Assembly (NCBI GenBank): GCA_038503035.1
Contig: JAVSML010024622.1
Span: forward strand, 1,167,097 to 1,231,096
Reading direction: 5' to 3'
Length of the DNA: 64,000 nucleotides
Origin: Crocodylus rhombifer
Taxonomy: Eukaryota; Chordata; Crocodylia; Crocodylidae
Below are positions 35,070-46,175 of the stretch, piece after piece. Below the pieces are notes generated by a model that was not told where the DNA came from, did no database searches, and saw only the letters and a list, made by a program, of their open reading frames with translations. The position numbers were made by a program, and so were the translations under genes. Every line of letters starts with the position of its first letter. Positions within the stretch are counted from its first letter, which is position 1.

Positions 35070-35959
35070 TGGGATGGTGGCAGAGTCATCTTGAGACTTT
35101 TTGAGTTTGACCCTTAAGTCCCTTTAATTCCTGTTGGTTCCAGCTGACTTTTGCTATGTAAACCACAGTGCTCTATGGGAAAAATCCCACAATGCATAGA
35201 ACTCAGCAGTAAGACAAATGGTCATGCTGACTGTTTTAATACAAAGTTTCACTGTGAGGAAACAATGCTTTTGGAGGTTCATAGGAGGCAGCTGGTCAGG
35301 GGACACAGCTGTCACCTAACAATACCATTTGCAACAGTTGGTATACCATGGCTCAGTGCAAATTAACCTTCCCTGTGTAGGCAAGCTTTCAGTTTTCTCT
35401 TCCTTCCTATTAGCTGTTGTGTTCTATCTGGCTGGCTGGCTGGCTTCTTTTGAAGTTAACCTTCCCAGTACTGATTCTTGAAAGGCATGTGATTGGAGTT
35501 CTCTTCCATTTGTTCAGACGAAGAGTTGTAATTTAGGCTGCTCCACAAGGTACCATGATATTAGCTCTGAGAACTGGTAGTTCAATGGTAACTTGGCTTC
35601 CAAAGTCAGTAGCTCCACACAACAGAATCTGAGTCCACACCCAATGTTGAGCTCAAGTAGGAAGCTTTGTTAATAGTAAAACCTGAAGTATGATACAAAG
35701 CAAAATGAAATGTGACATTAAAGATGGTAAGGCTGTTGGGAGCTAGAATGGGCGGAAGTGCCTGTGTAAGTTTTTCTGAGGTTGTAAAGATTAACACACA
35801 GCAGTGGTTTACTTTGAACAGTAGTACCGTAAATGGCCACATCTATATGAAAGAGGTATTGGAAAATTCATATCACATGATTTCAGGGATCTTAGACCGG
35901 GGTGCTCAACCTATGGAGCCTTGCAAAATTTGGTAGTAGGGGAATGAGAGCAGTTAATA
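35070..35959. other. Unassigned sequence right of the Harbinger transposase
   Basis: It may include the outer end of the Harbinger element (a candidate inward-reading GCTTGCCTACACAGGG lies near 35375-35390), but no matching left terminus was identified. No gene is seen. Confidence 0.3.
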
Positions 35960-36538
35960 CAGGCAGTCTTCGACTCACAACATTTTGAGTTGCAATGTTT
36001 CGCACTTACAATATTTATAAATTGACATCCTGTTTCAACTTTATGATGTCAGTTTCAACTTTACAACTCTTGATCCGATGTGACACCATGCCAGTGAACA
36101 AGTTCACTGTGTTGCCCATCTACCTGGAGAACATCTGTCCAAACTTCCATGAACACTTTCTTTCAAAAGTAAACACGGCTCCAGAAAAACCTGCAGTCAA
36201 GACTCCTGAGAAGACTCCAGCCAAGAGCCCTTCAAAAAGTCCAACCAGGAGCCTTTCAAAAAGTCCAGCAAAGTCACCTCAAAGAAGTCCTTCCAAATCA
36301 ATATGATTGGTATTTACAATATAAATACATTAATGTGGCTATATTACTCATCTATAATTGATCGAGTACAAAATTCTGAGGTATTTTTGGTGAAAATAGG
36401 GTATCGAGCCTTGGGTCAGGAACCAATCCCCCATTTATAATGTTGTTTCTTTTGAGCAAATTGGTTCCGAGTTAAAGTGTTTCGACTTAAGATGCAGTTT
36501 TCAGGAACCAATTGTGTCATAAGTCTGAGGACTGCCTG
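35960..36538. mobile_element. Tigger-like (pogo/Tc1-mariner) non-autonomous element
   Basis: 579 bp, flanked by TA on both sides. Inverted ends: CAGGCAGTCTTCGACTCACA on the left and the inverse of gtctgaggactgcctg on the right. Subterminal words (ttttgagttgcaatgtttcg and cgagttaaagtgtttcgact) are also inverted. This is the typical Tigger-family layout with a TA target duplication. No DDE transposase is present. The interior has a short open frame rich in Lys-Ser-Pro repeats, listed separately. Confidence 0.8.
35995..36306 (+). CDS. Short Lys-Ser-Pro repeat open frame inside the Tigger-like element
   Basis: A 103-codon open frame. From about residue 63 on it is a run of Lys-(Ser/Thr)-Pro and related triplets (KTPEKTPAKSPSKSPTRSL and on), about nine units, as in linker-histone tails or CDK-substrate tails. 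The N-terminal 60 residues overlap the inverted repeat and look non-coding, except for a more protein-like piece MPVNKFTVLPIYLENICPNF. The basic repeat may be the fossil of a captured coding piece or a simple expansion of aag-(t/a)cn-ccn triplets. No function is assigned. Confidence 0.25.
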   Translation: MFRTYNIYKLTSCFNFMMSVSTLQLLIRCDTMPVNKFTVLPIYLENICPNFHEHFLSKVNTAPEKPAVKTPEKTPAKSPSKSPTRSLSKSPAKSPQRSPSKSI

Positions 36539-36540
36539 TA

Positions 36541-37027
36541 CTGCAGCCCCTTTCGTTTCCAAATTACCAAGGCCTGTGTGCAACTGAACCATGGCTGGAC
36601 TGCACCATAACTCTGTGGCCAGGGATGGACCTCTTCCCCCACCCCCCTGCTCCACTCCTACAGCTGGATTGGGGCTGGGTTGTGTCCCCCTCCATGCGTG
36701 GCTGTCTTGGTTCCCTGCCATGACAGATCAAGACCACTGACTGGATCATGCTAAGGCACTGCCCATTCAGCTTGTGGGGCAAAAAGGTTGGGAGCTACTG
36801 CCTGGGCTGCCCTATTTGGCTCATCTGTGCCATTAGTGGAACAGTTTCATCCCTGGTGTATCATCGTTAAATTTCAGTAGTGATACAGCAGGCATGCAGT
36901 TTCATGCTTGGACTGAGAGAATATGAAAAAGGGACCATTGGAGGGAAATTCTAATGAAAAATAATAGTATATAAAAAAGTGGTTAATCCTCCTCCCCTTC
37001 CTTCTCCTCCCCCAGCAGTCTAGGGCA
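36541..37027. other. Unassigned intron sequence
   Basis: Mixed GC content. The first 250 bp resemble hAT-derived debris seen elsewhere in the window (phrases such as ccatggctggactgcacc) but have no clear ends. No gene is seen. Confidence 0.3.
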
Positions 37028-37345
37028 GGGGTCATCAACCTATGACCCATGGGCCAGAGATTTTGGGTCTGGCCCATGCAGCTGTGGCTTTGTCAGCATT
37101 TAGTGGTGGGGGCTGTGATGGGATCTGCCTCCTGAGGATGCCATGGTGCCCCCCCAGAGGCCACACTGACCCTCTCCTGCTCCACTGGTCTCTTAGGCCA
37201 CGCATTTTGCTTACTTGTCATGCCTTGATGTCTGAATAAGAAATATTGGAGGCAGCCCTCAGAGTAGCTTTGGGTGCTTTAACTCTGCCCTACTCATCCC
37301 TGGGCAGCTGTGTTCTGGCCCCAATCCCTGTCTGAGCAAGGTGTA
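37028..37345. mobile_element. hAT-type element, left end only
   Basis: It starts CAGGGGTCATCAACCTATGA, a terminal repeat style shared by many vertebrate non-autonomous hAT elements (CAGGGGTxxxCAACC). The interior continues with tctggcccatgcagctgtgg, but the right end is missing: a CR1 fragment begins near 37348. It is similar in style to the complete copies at 41811-42215 and 43804-44030. Confidence 0.45.
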
Positions 37346-37347
37346 GA

Positions 37348-37815
37348 CATTAGGGCTGCAAGGGACCTCGGAAGTTCAGTGAGTCCAGCCCCCTGCCCAA
37401 GGAGCAGGAAGTCAGCTGGGGTCATAGGATCCCAGCAAGATAAACGTCCAAACATCTCTTAAAGGAGTCCAGAATAGGTGTTTGCACTACCTCTGGTGGC
37501 AGTCTGTTCCAGGCCTTGGGGGCGCAGACAGTAAAGAAGCCTGAAACTGTCTTGTAGGAGTTTGTGACTGTTTGACCTTGTCATCCCTTGGGGTGCTCTG
37601 GTGAACAGACGTTCCCCCAGATCCTGATGTACACCCTTTTATACTTATAAGCAGCTACCAGGTCCCCCCTGAGCCTGTGCTTTTTCAGGCTGAAGACTCC
37701 CATAGCTCTCAGCCTCTCATCGTAAGGCCTGTTTTCCTGTCCTCTGATCATGTGCATGGCTCTCCTCTGCACCCTCTCAAGCTTCTCCACATCCTTTTAA
37801 AATTATGGAGCCCAG
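37348..37815 (-). mobile_element. CR1 LINE 3' end fragment, minus strand
   Basis: The minus strand from 37790 to 37581 encodes the C-terminal end of CR1 ORF2 (EKLERVQRRAMHMIRGQENR, then ERLRAMGVFSLKKHRLRGDL). The opposite end of the fragment, at 37348-37400, is the inverse of the CR1 3' closing phrase. It has stops and a truncated 5' side. Confidence 0.85.
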
Positions 37816-38918
37816 AATTGGATAATTCTTTTTCTTATTTTTTTCTCTACCTTTTTGCTCCAGGCCCCCCTGCTCTGGGCTTACTGGCCCTCTAGCTACT
37901 CTCCTGATTGTAGATGTAGGCTACAATCATTCCTCAGCTGATGCTGATTGTAGTCTGTTTGGCCCTAATCATAGCCTCCAGCCTTTATATGGCTACACCT
38001 ATGCCTCACAGGTCTTCCTCTTCCAGGTTCTCTCACTTTACCTTAGCTACAGTCCACTGAGCCACCCTTAGGCTCCTGGCACTGGCTGAGTGTTCTCTTG
38101 GTTTCAGTACCCACCAGACCCCTGGTCGCAGAAGGCCTGTATATATTCACTGGGCCCTTGGCTTTGTCTCAGCCCTTGGCTTTGTCTCAGCCTCAGCCCA
38201 TGCAACCCCCCCTGATCCTGGACCTTGCAGAGCTCTGTCTGGGCTTCATAGTCCCTTTTAGGCACAGAGTGCCTCCCAGGCTTCCTACCAGAACATAAAC
38301 TCCAAAGATAAATAACTATAATACAAACTGCTTAACTTTCAGAGGTGTTTAGCCAAGCTCCTCTCTTTAGCAGAATCAGAGCTAATCTGAGCCTCTAGCT
38401 CTAGGTTTATATAGTAGTCCTTTCTCCTCTGCTTTCAGTCTCCTGACCTCCAGTTTTCAGTGTCAGGCTCAGGGATTTTTCTTTGTCTCCAGTTAACAGG
38501 CTTATTTTCCTGGCCTGCTTCTTTTACCTCTTTTATACCTTCAACCTGTCTCTCCTGCCAAAAGGCTTACTGTTTTGGAGCCTCCCTGTAGCACTTCACC
38601 CACTCACTTCCAGTAGCAGGGGCTTTGGCTCCTTTGCCACAGGGGCTCTCTGCTCATGCTGTGCTGCATTCTGGTACCTGGAGCTTTGGCAGAGGTGGAG
38701 GTCTCCCAGGGCCATGCTGCAGTCAGTTGTTTAGGTCTCTGGCATAAGTGGTGGAGGCAGCTGGGTCCTGGTGCTTACCTATGTCAGGCCTAAGGTGGGT
38801 CATTCCAGCCCCCTACTGGAAATGTTGCTGAAATCTGGTCTAAGGGATTGAGAGACCCTTTATTTCATTTCCCTTAACCAGCTTTAGAAATCTTGAGTTA
38901 ATTTTGCACCAGTATAAC
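37816..38918. repeat. GC-moderate repeat-like stretch, perhaps a reversed LTR
   Basis: The composition differs from surrounding intron (C/T-rich on +). The inverse strand has a TATA-like ctatataaacctagagc near 38415, as in an LTR promoter, but I found no matching ends or target duplication. A 21-bp tandem duplication (gcccttggctttgtctcag) lies at about 38154-38192. No supported gene; the open frames at 38098-38734 have no known domain. Confidence 0.25.
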
Positions 38919-39390
38919 TAGAGGTGCACCAGTATATCAGTTGCGTATTGGATCGGCATCAATTGGCTTTTTTTGGCTGTTGTAGCGGATAATGTTCTCT
39001 GATAAATATAATTAATTATGCCTTCTGGCCGGGGCTCCTGGACACCTGGGTTCCCTCTGGCCTGTGGAGCCAGGGTCCCCAGATGCCTGGGTTCCCTTGG
39101 GAAATGGTGGGTTTCCTGTTGCAGGTGGGCAGCATTCTAGCCTGCAAGGGGTAGAATACGGATGCTGTGTGTGATATGCAGGGGGTGTCTCATGCATGTG
39201 CATGGCTGCACGCATGCATGTGGCCAGGAATACAGCCAGGAAGAATGGAGCGCAGCTCCCTGCATGTAAGTCTATGGAGGGGAAGGGACATGTTAGAGGG
39301 AAAGTGCATGGGGGTAGGGGGCAAATCAAGGCCACCCAGTGAGGGAGGGATTGGGGGTGGGCTAGGGGCTAAACTTTCCTTGCTGCTCAG
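38919..39390. mobile_element. hAT-type foldback family, copy 1 (left arm only)
   Basis: It begins tagaggtgcaccagtatatc and continues with atcggcatcaattggctttt, the same left end as the full copy at 47332-48400. It then has the shared interior words gcatgcatgtggccaggaat, aagtctatggaggggaaggg and gcaaatcaaggccacc. It stops where a CR1 fragment begins near 39395, so the right arm is absent. Confidence 0.65.
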
Positions 39391-39394
39391 AGGG

Positions 39395-40395
39395 TAGTAA
39401 TCAATGGCTCAATGTCTAGTTGACAGCTGGTATCAAGTGGAGTGCTCCAAGGGTCGGTCCTGGGCCAGTTTTGTTCAATATCTTCAACAACCTGGAAGAT
39501 GTATCCTCAGCAAATTTACAGATGACACCAAGCTGGGGGGTAGTAGATACATTAGAGGGTAGGACTAGGATTCAGAGAGACCTAGACAAATTGGAGGATT
39601 GGGCCAAAAGAAATCTCATGAAGTTTGACAAAGACAAGTGCAAAGTCCTGCTCTCAGGATGGAACAGTCCCAGTACAGGCTGGGGGCTGACTGGCTGGTC
39701 AGCAGCTCTCCAGAAAAGGACCTGGGGGTTACAGAGGACAATTAGCAGGATACGAGCCAGCAGTGCACCCTGGTTGCCAAGAAGGCTAATGGCATACTGG
39801 GCTGCATTGGTAGGAATGTTGCCAGTAGGTCAAGGGAAGTGATTCTTCCCCTCTATTCAGCACTGGAGAGGCCACATCTGGGGTACTGTGTCCAATTTTG
39901 GGCCCCCCACTACAGAAAGGATGTGGACAAATTGGAGAGAATCCAGTGGAGGGCACCAAAAATGGCGAGGGGCTGGGGGACATGACTTCTGAGGAGAGGC
40001 TGAGGGAACTGTGCTTATTTAGTCTGGAAAACAAAGACTGACAGGGGATTTAATAGTAGCCTTCAGTTAGCTGAAGTGGGGTTTGAAAGAGGATTGAGCT
40101 GGACTGTTCTCGGTGGTGGCCGATGACAGAACAAGGAGCAATGGTCTCAAGTTGCAGCAAGGAAAGTTTAGATTAGGTATTAGGAAAAACTTTCTTACTA
40201 GGAGGGTAGTAAAACGCTGGAACAGGTTACCTAGAGAGGTGGTGGAATCTCCATCCTTGGAGATTTTTAAGACCCAGCTAGACAAAGCCTTGGCTGGGAT
40301 GATCTAGTTGGGGATGGTCCTGCTTTGAGCAGGGGGTTGGACTAGATGACCTCCTGAGGTCCCTTCTAACCCTAGTTTTCTATGACTCTATGATA
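39395..40395 (+). pseudogene. CR1 LINE ORF2 C-terminal half and 3' end
   Basis: The + strand holds the second half of the CR1 reverse transcriptase and the 3' end. KGSVLGPVLFNIFNNLEDV is followed by a decayed FADD-type region (the frame now reads ANLQMTPSWG, shifted from the usual FADDTKL). Next come RDLDKLEDWAKRNLMKFDKD with KCKVLL, then RFRLG-type text as [20 protein letters not shown] and [18 protein letters not shown] at 40113-40307, and the 3' closing phrase gaggtcccttctaacccta. It ends with the CR1-type octamer-like tatgactctatgat at about 40381-40394. Several frameshifts show it is dead. Confidence 0.85.
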
Positions 40396-40594
40396 AACAT
40401 AGAGGAGATGATTTTTTTCTTTGTTCTTGGACATATTTCTTTGTCCTTTTAGCAGTGAACTTTGCAGCTGATGCAGGAGTGAGGAGGGGTTTTTACAAGG
40501 GATTTGAATGAGGAGAGAACAGGAGTTTGGATGGGGAGAGAACTCAGTGTATATGGTACACCATGACAAATGGAAACCAAGTTGAAAATACTGG

Positions 40595-40872
40595 AAGGAT
40601 ATGGTTATTCCTGGCAGCATTGCTTTGTCTGAGACTCTTGGATCTCAGATCCTTTCCACAGCATCCCCCTCTGCAGCCTTTCCTGCTTCTGTCTCGTACC
40701 TGCATGTACCTTTGACACAGGATTTGCCTCTTCACATTGCTGTTGTGGATGGGCATTGGTGACAGGGGCAAGCTGGAGGTGACTTGGGCACTCCAGGGCA
40801 TGGAGATTTGTGGCTGACAGTGGGGACCTGGTTATAAGTGGTGGCCTATGGTGGCAAGAGGTTGCGAACACC
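40595..40872. mobile_element. hAT-type non-autonomous element, partial copy
   Basis: The sequence shares long runs with the complete element at 41811-42215: tttgcctcttcacattgctg (versus tttgcctctccacattgctg), ggcaagctggaggtgacttg, ggcactccagggcatggaga and the right end gcaagaggttgcgaacacc. The left terminus is not visible, so it is truncated or rearranged. Confidence 0.55.
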
Positions 40873-41802
40873 TGGTTAACATTATGAGAACCCAGATTAA
40901 ACAAAAACCTATTGTTTTCCCCATTTTTAAATACTTAGTCAACAGCAGCTTGCAGCTGTCTAATATTTATTGAAGCGCTGTTTAGTGATCCTGACAAATA
41001 AGATCACCAACTTTTGCCTGTTAGAGTTCAATTTCAATCCATTATATTTAAGAGTCAAGTAAACTTCATCTTGCCCTTTGCATTCATGCCGTAGAGGTTA
41101 GGAAAAAAGAATAAAGTTTAAAGAACAGCTTTACTTCATCTGTAACACAGCTGGAAGCTGTTTTATGGCAAGGGAAGAGACTGGGGACTGTGGCTCTGTA
41201 CAGCAATTGCATATTGAATTTTGAAGAAGGGGTCTGATGATTATTCTTGAATTATTTGTCATGTAAAGTAATAGGCAAGAGCCTTTTGGAAATGTGCCAT
41301 AGATGTGCATGATGTAATATGGTAGGTCTGGTCCCAAATTACTGACGACTGGAACCCCCCACTGTTGCTATGAAGAAGAGTCTACAGCTGGATATCTAGT
41401 ACTGGGAGGCAGATTGCTGCAGCAAGGGCAGTGCCTAAATTTCTTTTTTCACTAAGCCCATGGAAGCCATTCAATGAGTGGAGGAAGGGGTGTCTAATAG
41501 CTTGTAGCATCCTCTTTCACCTCAAGCTGGGGTGACCACGTGATTCTGGAGTTCAGTAAATGTTACAGATTGCAGCACACGCTGTGACTGTCCTTTCTTG
41601 CCTTGTTCCTACAATAGGACTCTGCAAAGTTAACACTTGTTAACATTTAGGTTAAATTTTGTTACTCTAGTTGTGCAGAGGAGATTGAAAGAATAGCAGG
41701 GATAGGGATTTATCCCTTGTAGAGGCAGGGATAAAATGCTTGGCAAGTAAACTGCTGCTAGGTTATAAAATGCTTTGAGGAGCATCTATGAGATACATCT
41801 TT
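40873..41802. other. RPS6KC1: Intron, no element recognised
   Basis: AT-rich, with no gene or transposon end seen. Confidence 0.45.
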
Positions 41803-41810
41803 AGTTAACA

Positions 41811-42215
41811 CCCAGGGTTGGCAGCCTACAGCCTGCGTGCCACATCCGGCCCATGAGGATGCTGGATTCAGCCTGTGAAGGTCCCATCTGCCCCAGGGTG
41901 CCTTGCAGCTGCACCTTGTTGCCTATCCCCTTCTCAGTGCCCCCCCCACCGCACCCTTTCTTATTGCTCTCTTGTATCTGCACATACCCTTGCCACATTA
42001 TTTGCCTCTCCACATTGCTGTTGTGAGTGGGCATCGGTGATGGGCAAACTGAGGTGGCTTCACTCCAGAGGTGGAGATTTTCTTGTTGTGGATGGGTATC
42101 AGTGGCGAGGGCAAGCTGAAGTGGCTTGGGCACTCCAGAGGGTGGAGATTTGCAGCCTACAGCATGGATCAGGTTGTAAGTGGCAACCCAAGGCAGCAAA
42201 AGGTTGCTGACAGCC
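41811..42215. mobile_element. hAT-type non-autonomous element with 8-bp duplication
   Basis: 405 bp. It starts cccagggttggcagcctaca and ends aaaggttgctgacagcc, imperfect inverted repeats. The flanks are agttaaca (41803-41810) and agttaatg (42216-42223), a 6 of 8 match. An internal duplication is visible: gtggatgggtatcagtggcg recalls gtgagtgggcatcggtgatg, each followed by ggcaa(g/a)ctga(a/g)gtggctt. The open frames on both strands here are shadows. Confidence 0.65.
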
Positions 42216-42223
42216 AGTTAATG

Positions 42224-42749
42224 CTATGCAAATCTAGATTAAAAAGCAGAGTTACTTTTGTTTAAGGTTGTTCTGGGGCTCGCTTGTGATGGGCATCTTA
42301 TTATAAAAGCAGAGCACAGATGCTCTTGAACAAGAGGGCATAGCTTACAATTCTATATTTTGTTTTTTATAATATACAAAGCTTCAGTAGGCCCTGAATT
42401 ACTTTGTATCCTGAATATCTCTTAGGCTGTGATTGAGTATTTGGGTGGGATGGGAGCTCAGCAATTTGTTACTGAGTTTTATCATCTGCAAAGCTTTGGG
42501 TGCTATATAAACTCATTATTTTTTCTTTTTTAAGATTGTGTTTTCAATGTTATCTTGATTTATTTACTTGCAACTTTTACTTTTCTTTCTTTTTTATCAT
42601 TAAGGACAAACAGAAAACTTCTCCTTTCATCTTCACTCTCTCTGATTTATGATAAATTTAGTTTCCTTCGGCCTGGCATTTGCTTCAGCAGGAAGTCTTC
42701 CTTCAAGTACCACCCTGATTGATGTATAATCTTTGATATCTTCCATTAG
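42224..42749 (+). other. RPS6KC1: Intron before the 42750 exon
   Basis: AT-rich, with a poly(T)-rich stretch near 42560-42600. The polypyrimidine tract directly before the exon acceptor is short (tgatatcttccattag). Confidence 0.5.
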
Positions 42750-42842
42750 CCTCCAGGATCACTAAGTTCAAGGCCCTCTTGGAACCTAAGGAGCCCTGCC
42801 GAGGAACTGAAGGCCTTCCGAGTCCTTGGGGTGATTGACAAG
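42750..42842 (+). CDS. RPS6KC1: RPS6KC1 exon: linker into the kinase domain
   Basis: A 93-nt, phase 0/0 exon encoding 31 residues, PPGSLSSRPSWNLRSPAEEL followed by KAFRVLGVIDK. The acceptor is ttccattag/CCT and the donor is GACAAG/gtaatt. The residues match the conserved RPS6KC1 segment just before the kinase domain almost exactly. The end of the exon (FRVLGVIDK) is the first strand of the kinase N-lobe, where a glycine-rich ATP loop would normally start. It sits in the middle of a stretch of CR1 and hAT debris, yet is itself intact. Confidence 0.96.
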
Positions 42843-43744
42843 GTAATTCTTCAGTGTCTCTTCAAGAGTTCAGTCATCAATCGACTGCATGCTGACATTT
42901 TGTCTTTGAAGCTGTGGATCTTAAGGATAAGAAACAAAAGGGGAAAATGACTCAAATGCATCTGCACTTTAAAATAACAAAAGTAGAAGAAAAAAGGCTT
43001 TTATCTAAGCAATTCATGTAAGGTCATGCAAAATATATTTGAGCTAAAGGATAAGGTACATGTTTGGTGGCATTCAATATGATGGGTCCTGTTTTTTGAA
43101 AATAATGTCATGATTGCAAGGCTGGGGTAAGGACGTGGCAATGCATTTTCAGTTTAATAAACTCATGGACATTTGAAATACATAAGGGTAAAAAATCATA
43201 CTTTCCCATAGAAGCCTGGGGTGGGGAAACATAGTTGATAAGATATTTTCACTCTTCCTTTTTTAAACTTGGAATTCAAATTCCCAGCCAGCCAAGGCAG
43301 GAGACATAGGAACGAGACAAGCTAAATTTTTTGACTTGTTCAAACAGTATCATCCAAGATCCCAGGATAATATCCCTCTGTCACGTGTGAACATTAGTGG
43401 AGCATATGGATCTTTTGCAAGCCTAATTAAGGAACCAAAAGAATATTAGCTTTTAAAGTAGCTGGATTGTTTTGATATTACTGATTAGTTATCACCTTAC
43501 TAAGTACATTTAAGATGATGCATTAGCCAGTAATGAGGCAAGGGATAATGTAACATGTAAAGGCTCATTTTCTTGTTGCCACTTGTTCCCCTGATACCTT
43601 TTGATTGTTCATTGAGTGATCCATGGTTTGTGTGCTTTGTGCATCAGGTCACTTGATGCATTCATAACTTGCATTATTAGAAATGACTTGTAGTTCTGAA
43701 TTTGTTCCTATTTTTTTGTTAGGCTGAACATAACAACTAAGCTT
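42843..43744 (+). other. RPS6KC1: Intron, no element recognised
   Basis: AT-rich intron. Nothing is recognised before the CR1 copy that starts near 43745. Confidence 0.45.
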
Positions 43745-45175
43745 AGAATCATAGAATCTTGGAAAAATAGGGCTGGAAGGGACTTCTGGAGGTTATCAAG
43801 TCCACGGTAGGCAACCTCCGACATGGGTGCCCGAGCATGGCGTGCAAATGCATTTTGCTTGCCACGAGTGTGTCAAGATAGACAGTGGAGAAGGGGCTGG
43901 GGCTGCGCTGCCACAACAAGGATCAGGCCCCTTAAATCTCCCCAGCTATCCACCTCTGGTACACCAGCATCTTACAGGTCAAGGTTGCAGGTATTTTTCA
44001 TATTCTGCCCAAAAATGTTGCCTACCCCGATCTAGTCCAACCTCCTGCCTGAGCAGTCCTTATTCAAACCTTCCCATACAAATCCTTGTCTAACCTGTTA
44101 CTAAAACTACACAATCTACAAGGCATAGTGCTCTAATCTACCACAGGTAAAGCAGGGAGATGATAGTAGTCAAGTGTCCTGCTGCTGCAAGGGTTGTTAA
44201 AATACTTGAAAGAGATAAAAAAAAAAGGGGGGGGGAGGGTCACACTCCCTACTATAGACGAAGATGAACACCCTTACAGTCCATACCAATCTGACTGTGG
44301 GGTAAAATTCCTTCTTGACCCCAGAGGTTTTGACCCTGAGAAGAAGGGCAGGACAGTTTAGCCAGGAACCCCTCTGGGTTTTAGTTCCAGCAAGAGTGTT
44401 GGCACACTTGAGTTAAATTGGCTGCAGCTCAGTCCTTCTGAGAGAGGTGAAAGCAAACACCTTGATACGTAGCAACGAAAGTGGAAAAAAATTCCTTCCC
44501 AGTCCTTTGCATCAACCATCGAAATCCAGCAGCAAAGTCCAGTAGTAATACCCATAGCATAGCATAGGCATATCTACTCCTAGATCATTTCTGACCAATG
44601 CTTATCCACCCTCTTCTTGAGCACTTCCAGTGATGGAGATCCCACAACTTCCCTAGGCAGTCTATTCCACTGCCTCACTGTTCTAACAGTGAAAAAGTTT
44701 TTCCTGACACCCAATCTAAACCTAGCAGCATCAGGATATTGGTCTGTGTCTTGTTCTCTGAAGCAAGAAAGAAAATGTGTTCTCCCTATATCTGGTAGTT
44801 CTCCAGGTATTTGAAGATTCCTATCATTTTCCCTCTTAATCATCTTTTCTGTAATATACCTTTTTCTTTCAACCTCTCCTTGTATGGCTTGGCTTCCAAG
44901 CCCTTATCATTTTTGTTGCCTGTCTCTGGACCCTAGTTTCTCCATCTCCTTTTTAAAATGTGGATCCCAGAACTGCACACAATACTGTAGATGAGGCCTA
45001 ACCAGTGCCAAATAAAGAGGCACCATCATTTGTATCTTGTGTCTTGCACCTACAGATCCTACTAATGTAGCCGAAATCACATTTACCTTCTGTGCAGTTG
45101 TCACACTGCAGACTTGCACTGAGTCTGTGATTCACCACAATTCCTAGATCTTTCTTTGTAGTGCTGCCATCCAGC
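43745..45175 (-). mobile_element. CR1 LINE 3' half, minus strand, with nested hAT element
   Basis: The inverse CR1 3' end (aatcatagaatcttggaaaa, gctggaagggacttctggag) begins at about 43746. It is interrupted at 43804-44030 by a small hAT element and continues to about 45175. Minus-strand remnants of ORF2 are visible: FRLGVRKNFFTVRTVRQWNR with LPREVVGSPSLEVLKKRVDK at 44580-44720, and LALVRPHLQYCVQFWDPHFK at 45030-44960. An (a)n(g)n run near 44217-44236 is a later insertion or expansion. It is non-functional. Confidence 0.8.
43804..44030. mobile_element. hAT-type MITE nested inside the CR1 copy
   Basis: 227 bp. It starts ACGGTAGGCAACCTCCGACA and ends AAATGTTGCCTACCCCGA, inverted repeats over the GGTAGGCAAC core. 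It is flanked by tcaagtcc (43796-43803) and tctagtcc (44031-44038), 7 of 8 matching. Deleting it restores the CR1 phrase (ggttatcaagtcc / aacctcctgcctg), so the boundaries are doubly supported. Confidence 0.8.
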
Positions 45176-45602
45176 CAGTTGATTTCCTTCTGCTTGACTG
45201 TACTGTTTTAATTAAGAGTGTTATTAGTATGTTTGGGTGTTTGTCTTATGAACTACATACATTCATGTTTAACTTTGTTTTTACCACACACAGAACCTTC
45301 CAGCAGTAGCTCTGTATACACTGCTTGTTCTTTTAGTATTTTCCTTTGTATAACTGTATTTATGGAATAGCCAGGATTAAAAGAACATTTTCTTTTCCAA
45401 GATGATTATAGCTTTTGACTCTGCTGTATACTGTATGAATTTTAAGACCATGGGAGATTCCAAGAGCAGCTTCATAATCCTTCCTTAGAAGAAATAAAGC
45501 AGCTAACTATGAAACTTGGGAATTTTTCATTTGTGGGGAATACAACATCATAACATTATCAAAGAGGAGCCCCTTTAGATGTCTTGTATCAAACAAGACT
45601 AA

Positions 45603-46175
45603 GGCTACATACAGACCTTCAAATGATTTGGGAGAATTCTCCCAGGTTTGTTCTCCTGGTAGAAAATCTTACTGGGAGATGCCTAAACAGACATTTGAAT
45701 GTTCAGCCCCTGAATAGCTGAGAGCTTGCAGTGGTGATGCTGTGCAGCCAAGGGGACTCTCTGGACATATCTCAGCATGCTCTGCAGGATCTCTCAGTCT
45801 GGAATGGCAGCATTGCACAGGGGCAGCCCTGACTGGCTGACCCAAACTGCCTGTGTCCCCCTGCAGCCCATTGTGGGACTTTGAAAGGGGCGTGTTTTGT
45901 CCTATGGTAAGCTGGAGCAGCAGAGTCCAGTGAGTGACAGCAAAGCACTCTGGGATGTTGAAGAACTGTGCTGTGGCTTTTGTCAGAAGAGAATACATAC
46001 AGACATTCACTTTCTCAGGAGAAACTCTCCTGAGAATGATTTAATTCTTGTTCCTGGGTTATTTGTCTTCTGGAGCACCTATTTTTTTTTCTGGGAGAAA
46101 AAGCTTGAACATCCATGCACCTGTGGTTTCTCCTGGGAGAGCAGTGACTTTCAGGAGAAACTTAATATACCTGGC
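45603..46175. mobile_element. Possible Harbinger-type non-autonomous element
   Basis: It begins GGCTACATACAGACCTTCAA after TAA (45600-45602), similar to the GGG(T)GC-type ends of the elements at 12594 and 27390. Repeated internal words with tctcctgagaatg / ctcccagg symmetry suggest palindromic ends. The right end (ggcttaa near 46173-46179) matches poorly. No coding capacity is assigned. Confidence 0.35.

Noticed and set aside
24774..39440. One CR1 element split by a 14.5-kb insertion (first half ends near 24833, second half begins near 39395)
   Set aside because: The two pieces overlap by about nine codons (QRVVV region) and differ in sequence there, so they are separate copies rather than two halves of one.
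44907..45119. Minus-strand 70-codon frame as a host gene
   Set aside because: It contains CR1 ORF2 text (LALVRPHLQYCVQFWDP), so it is part of the CR1 copy.
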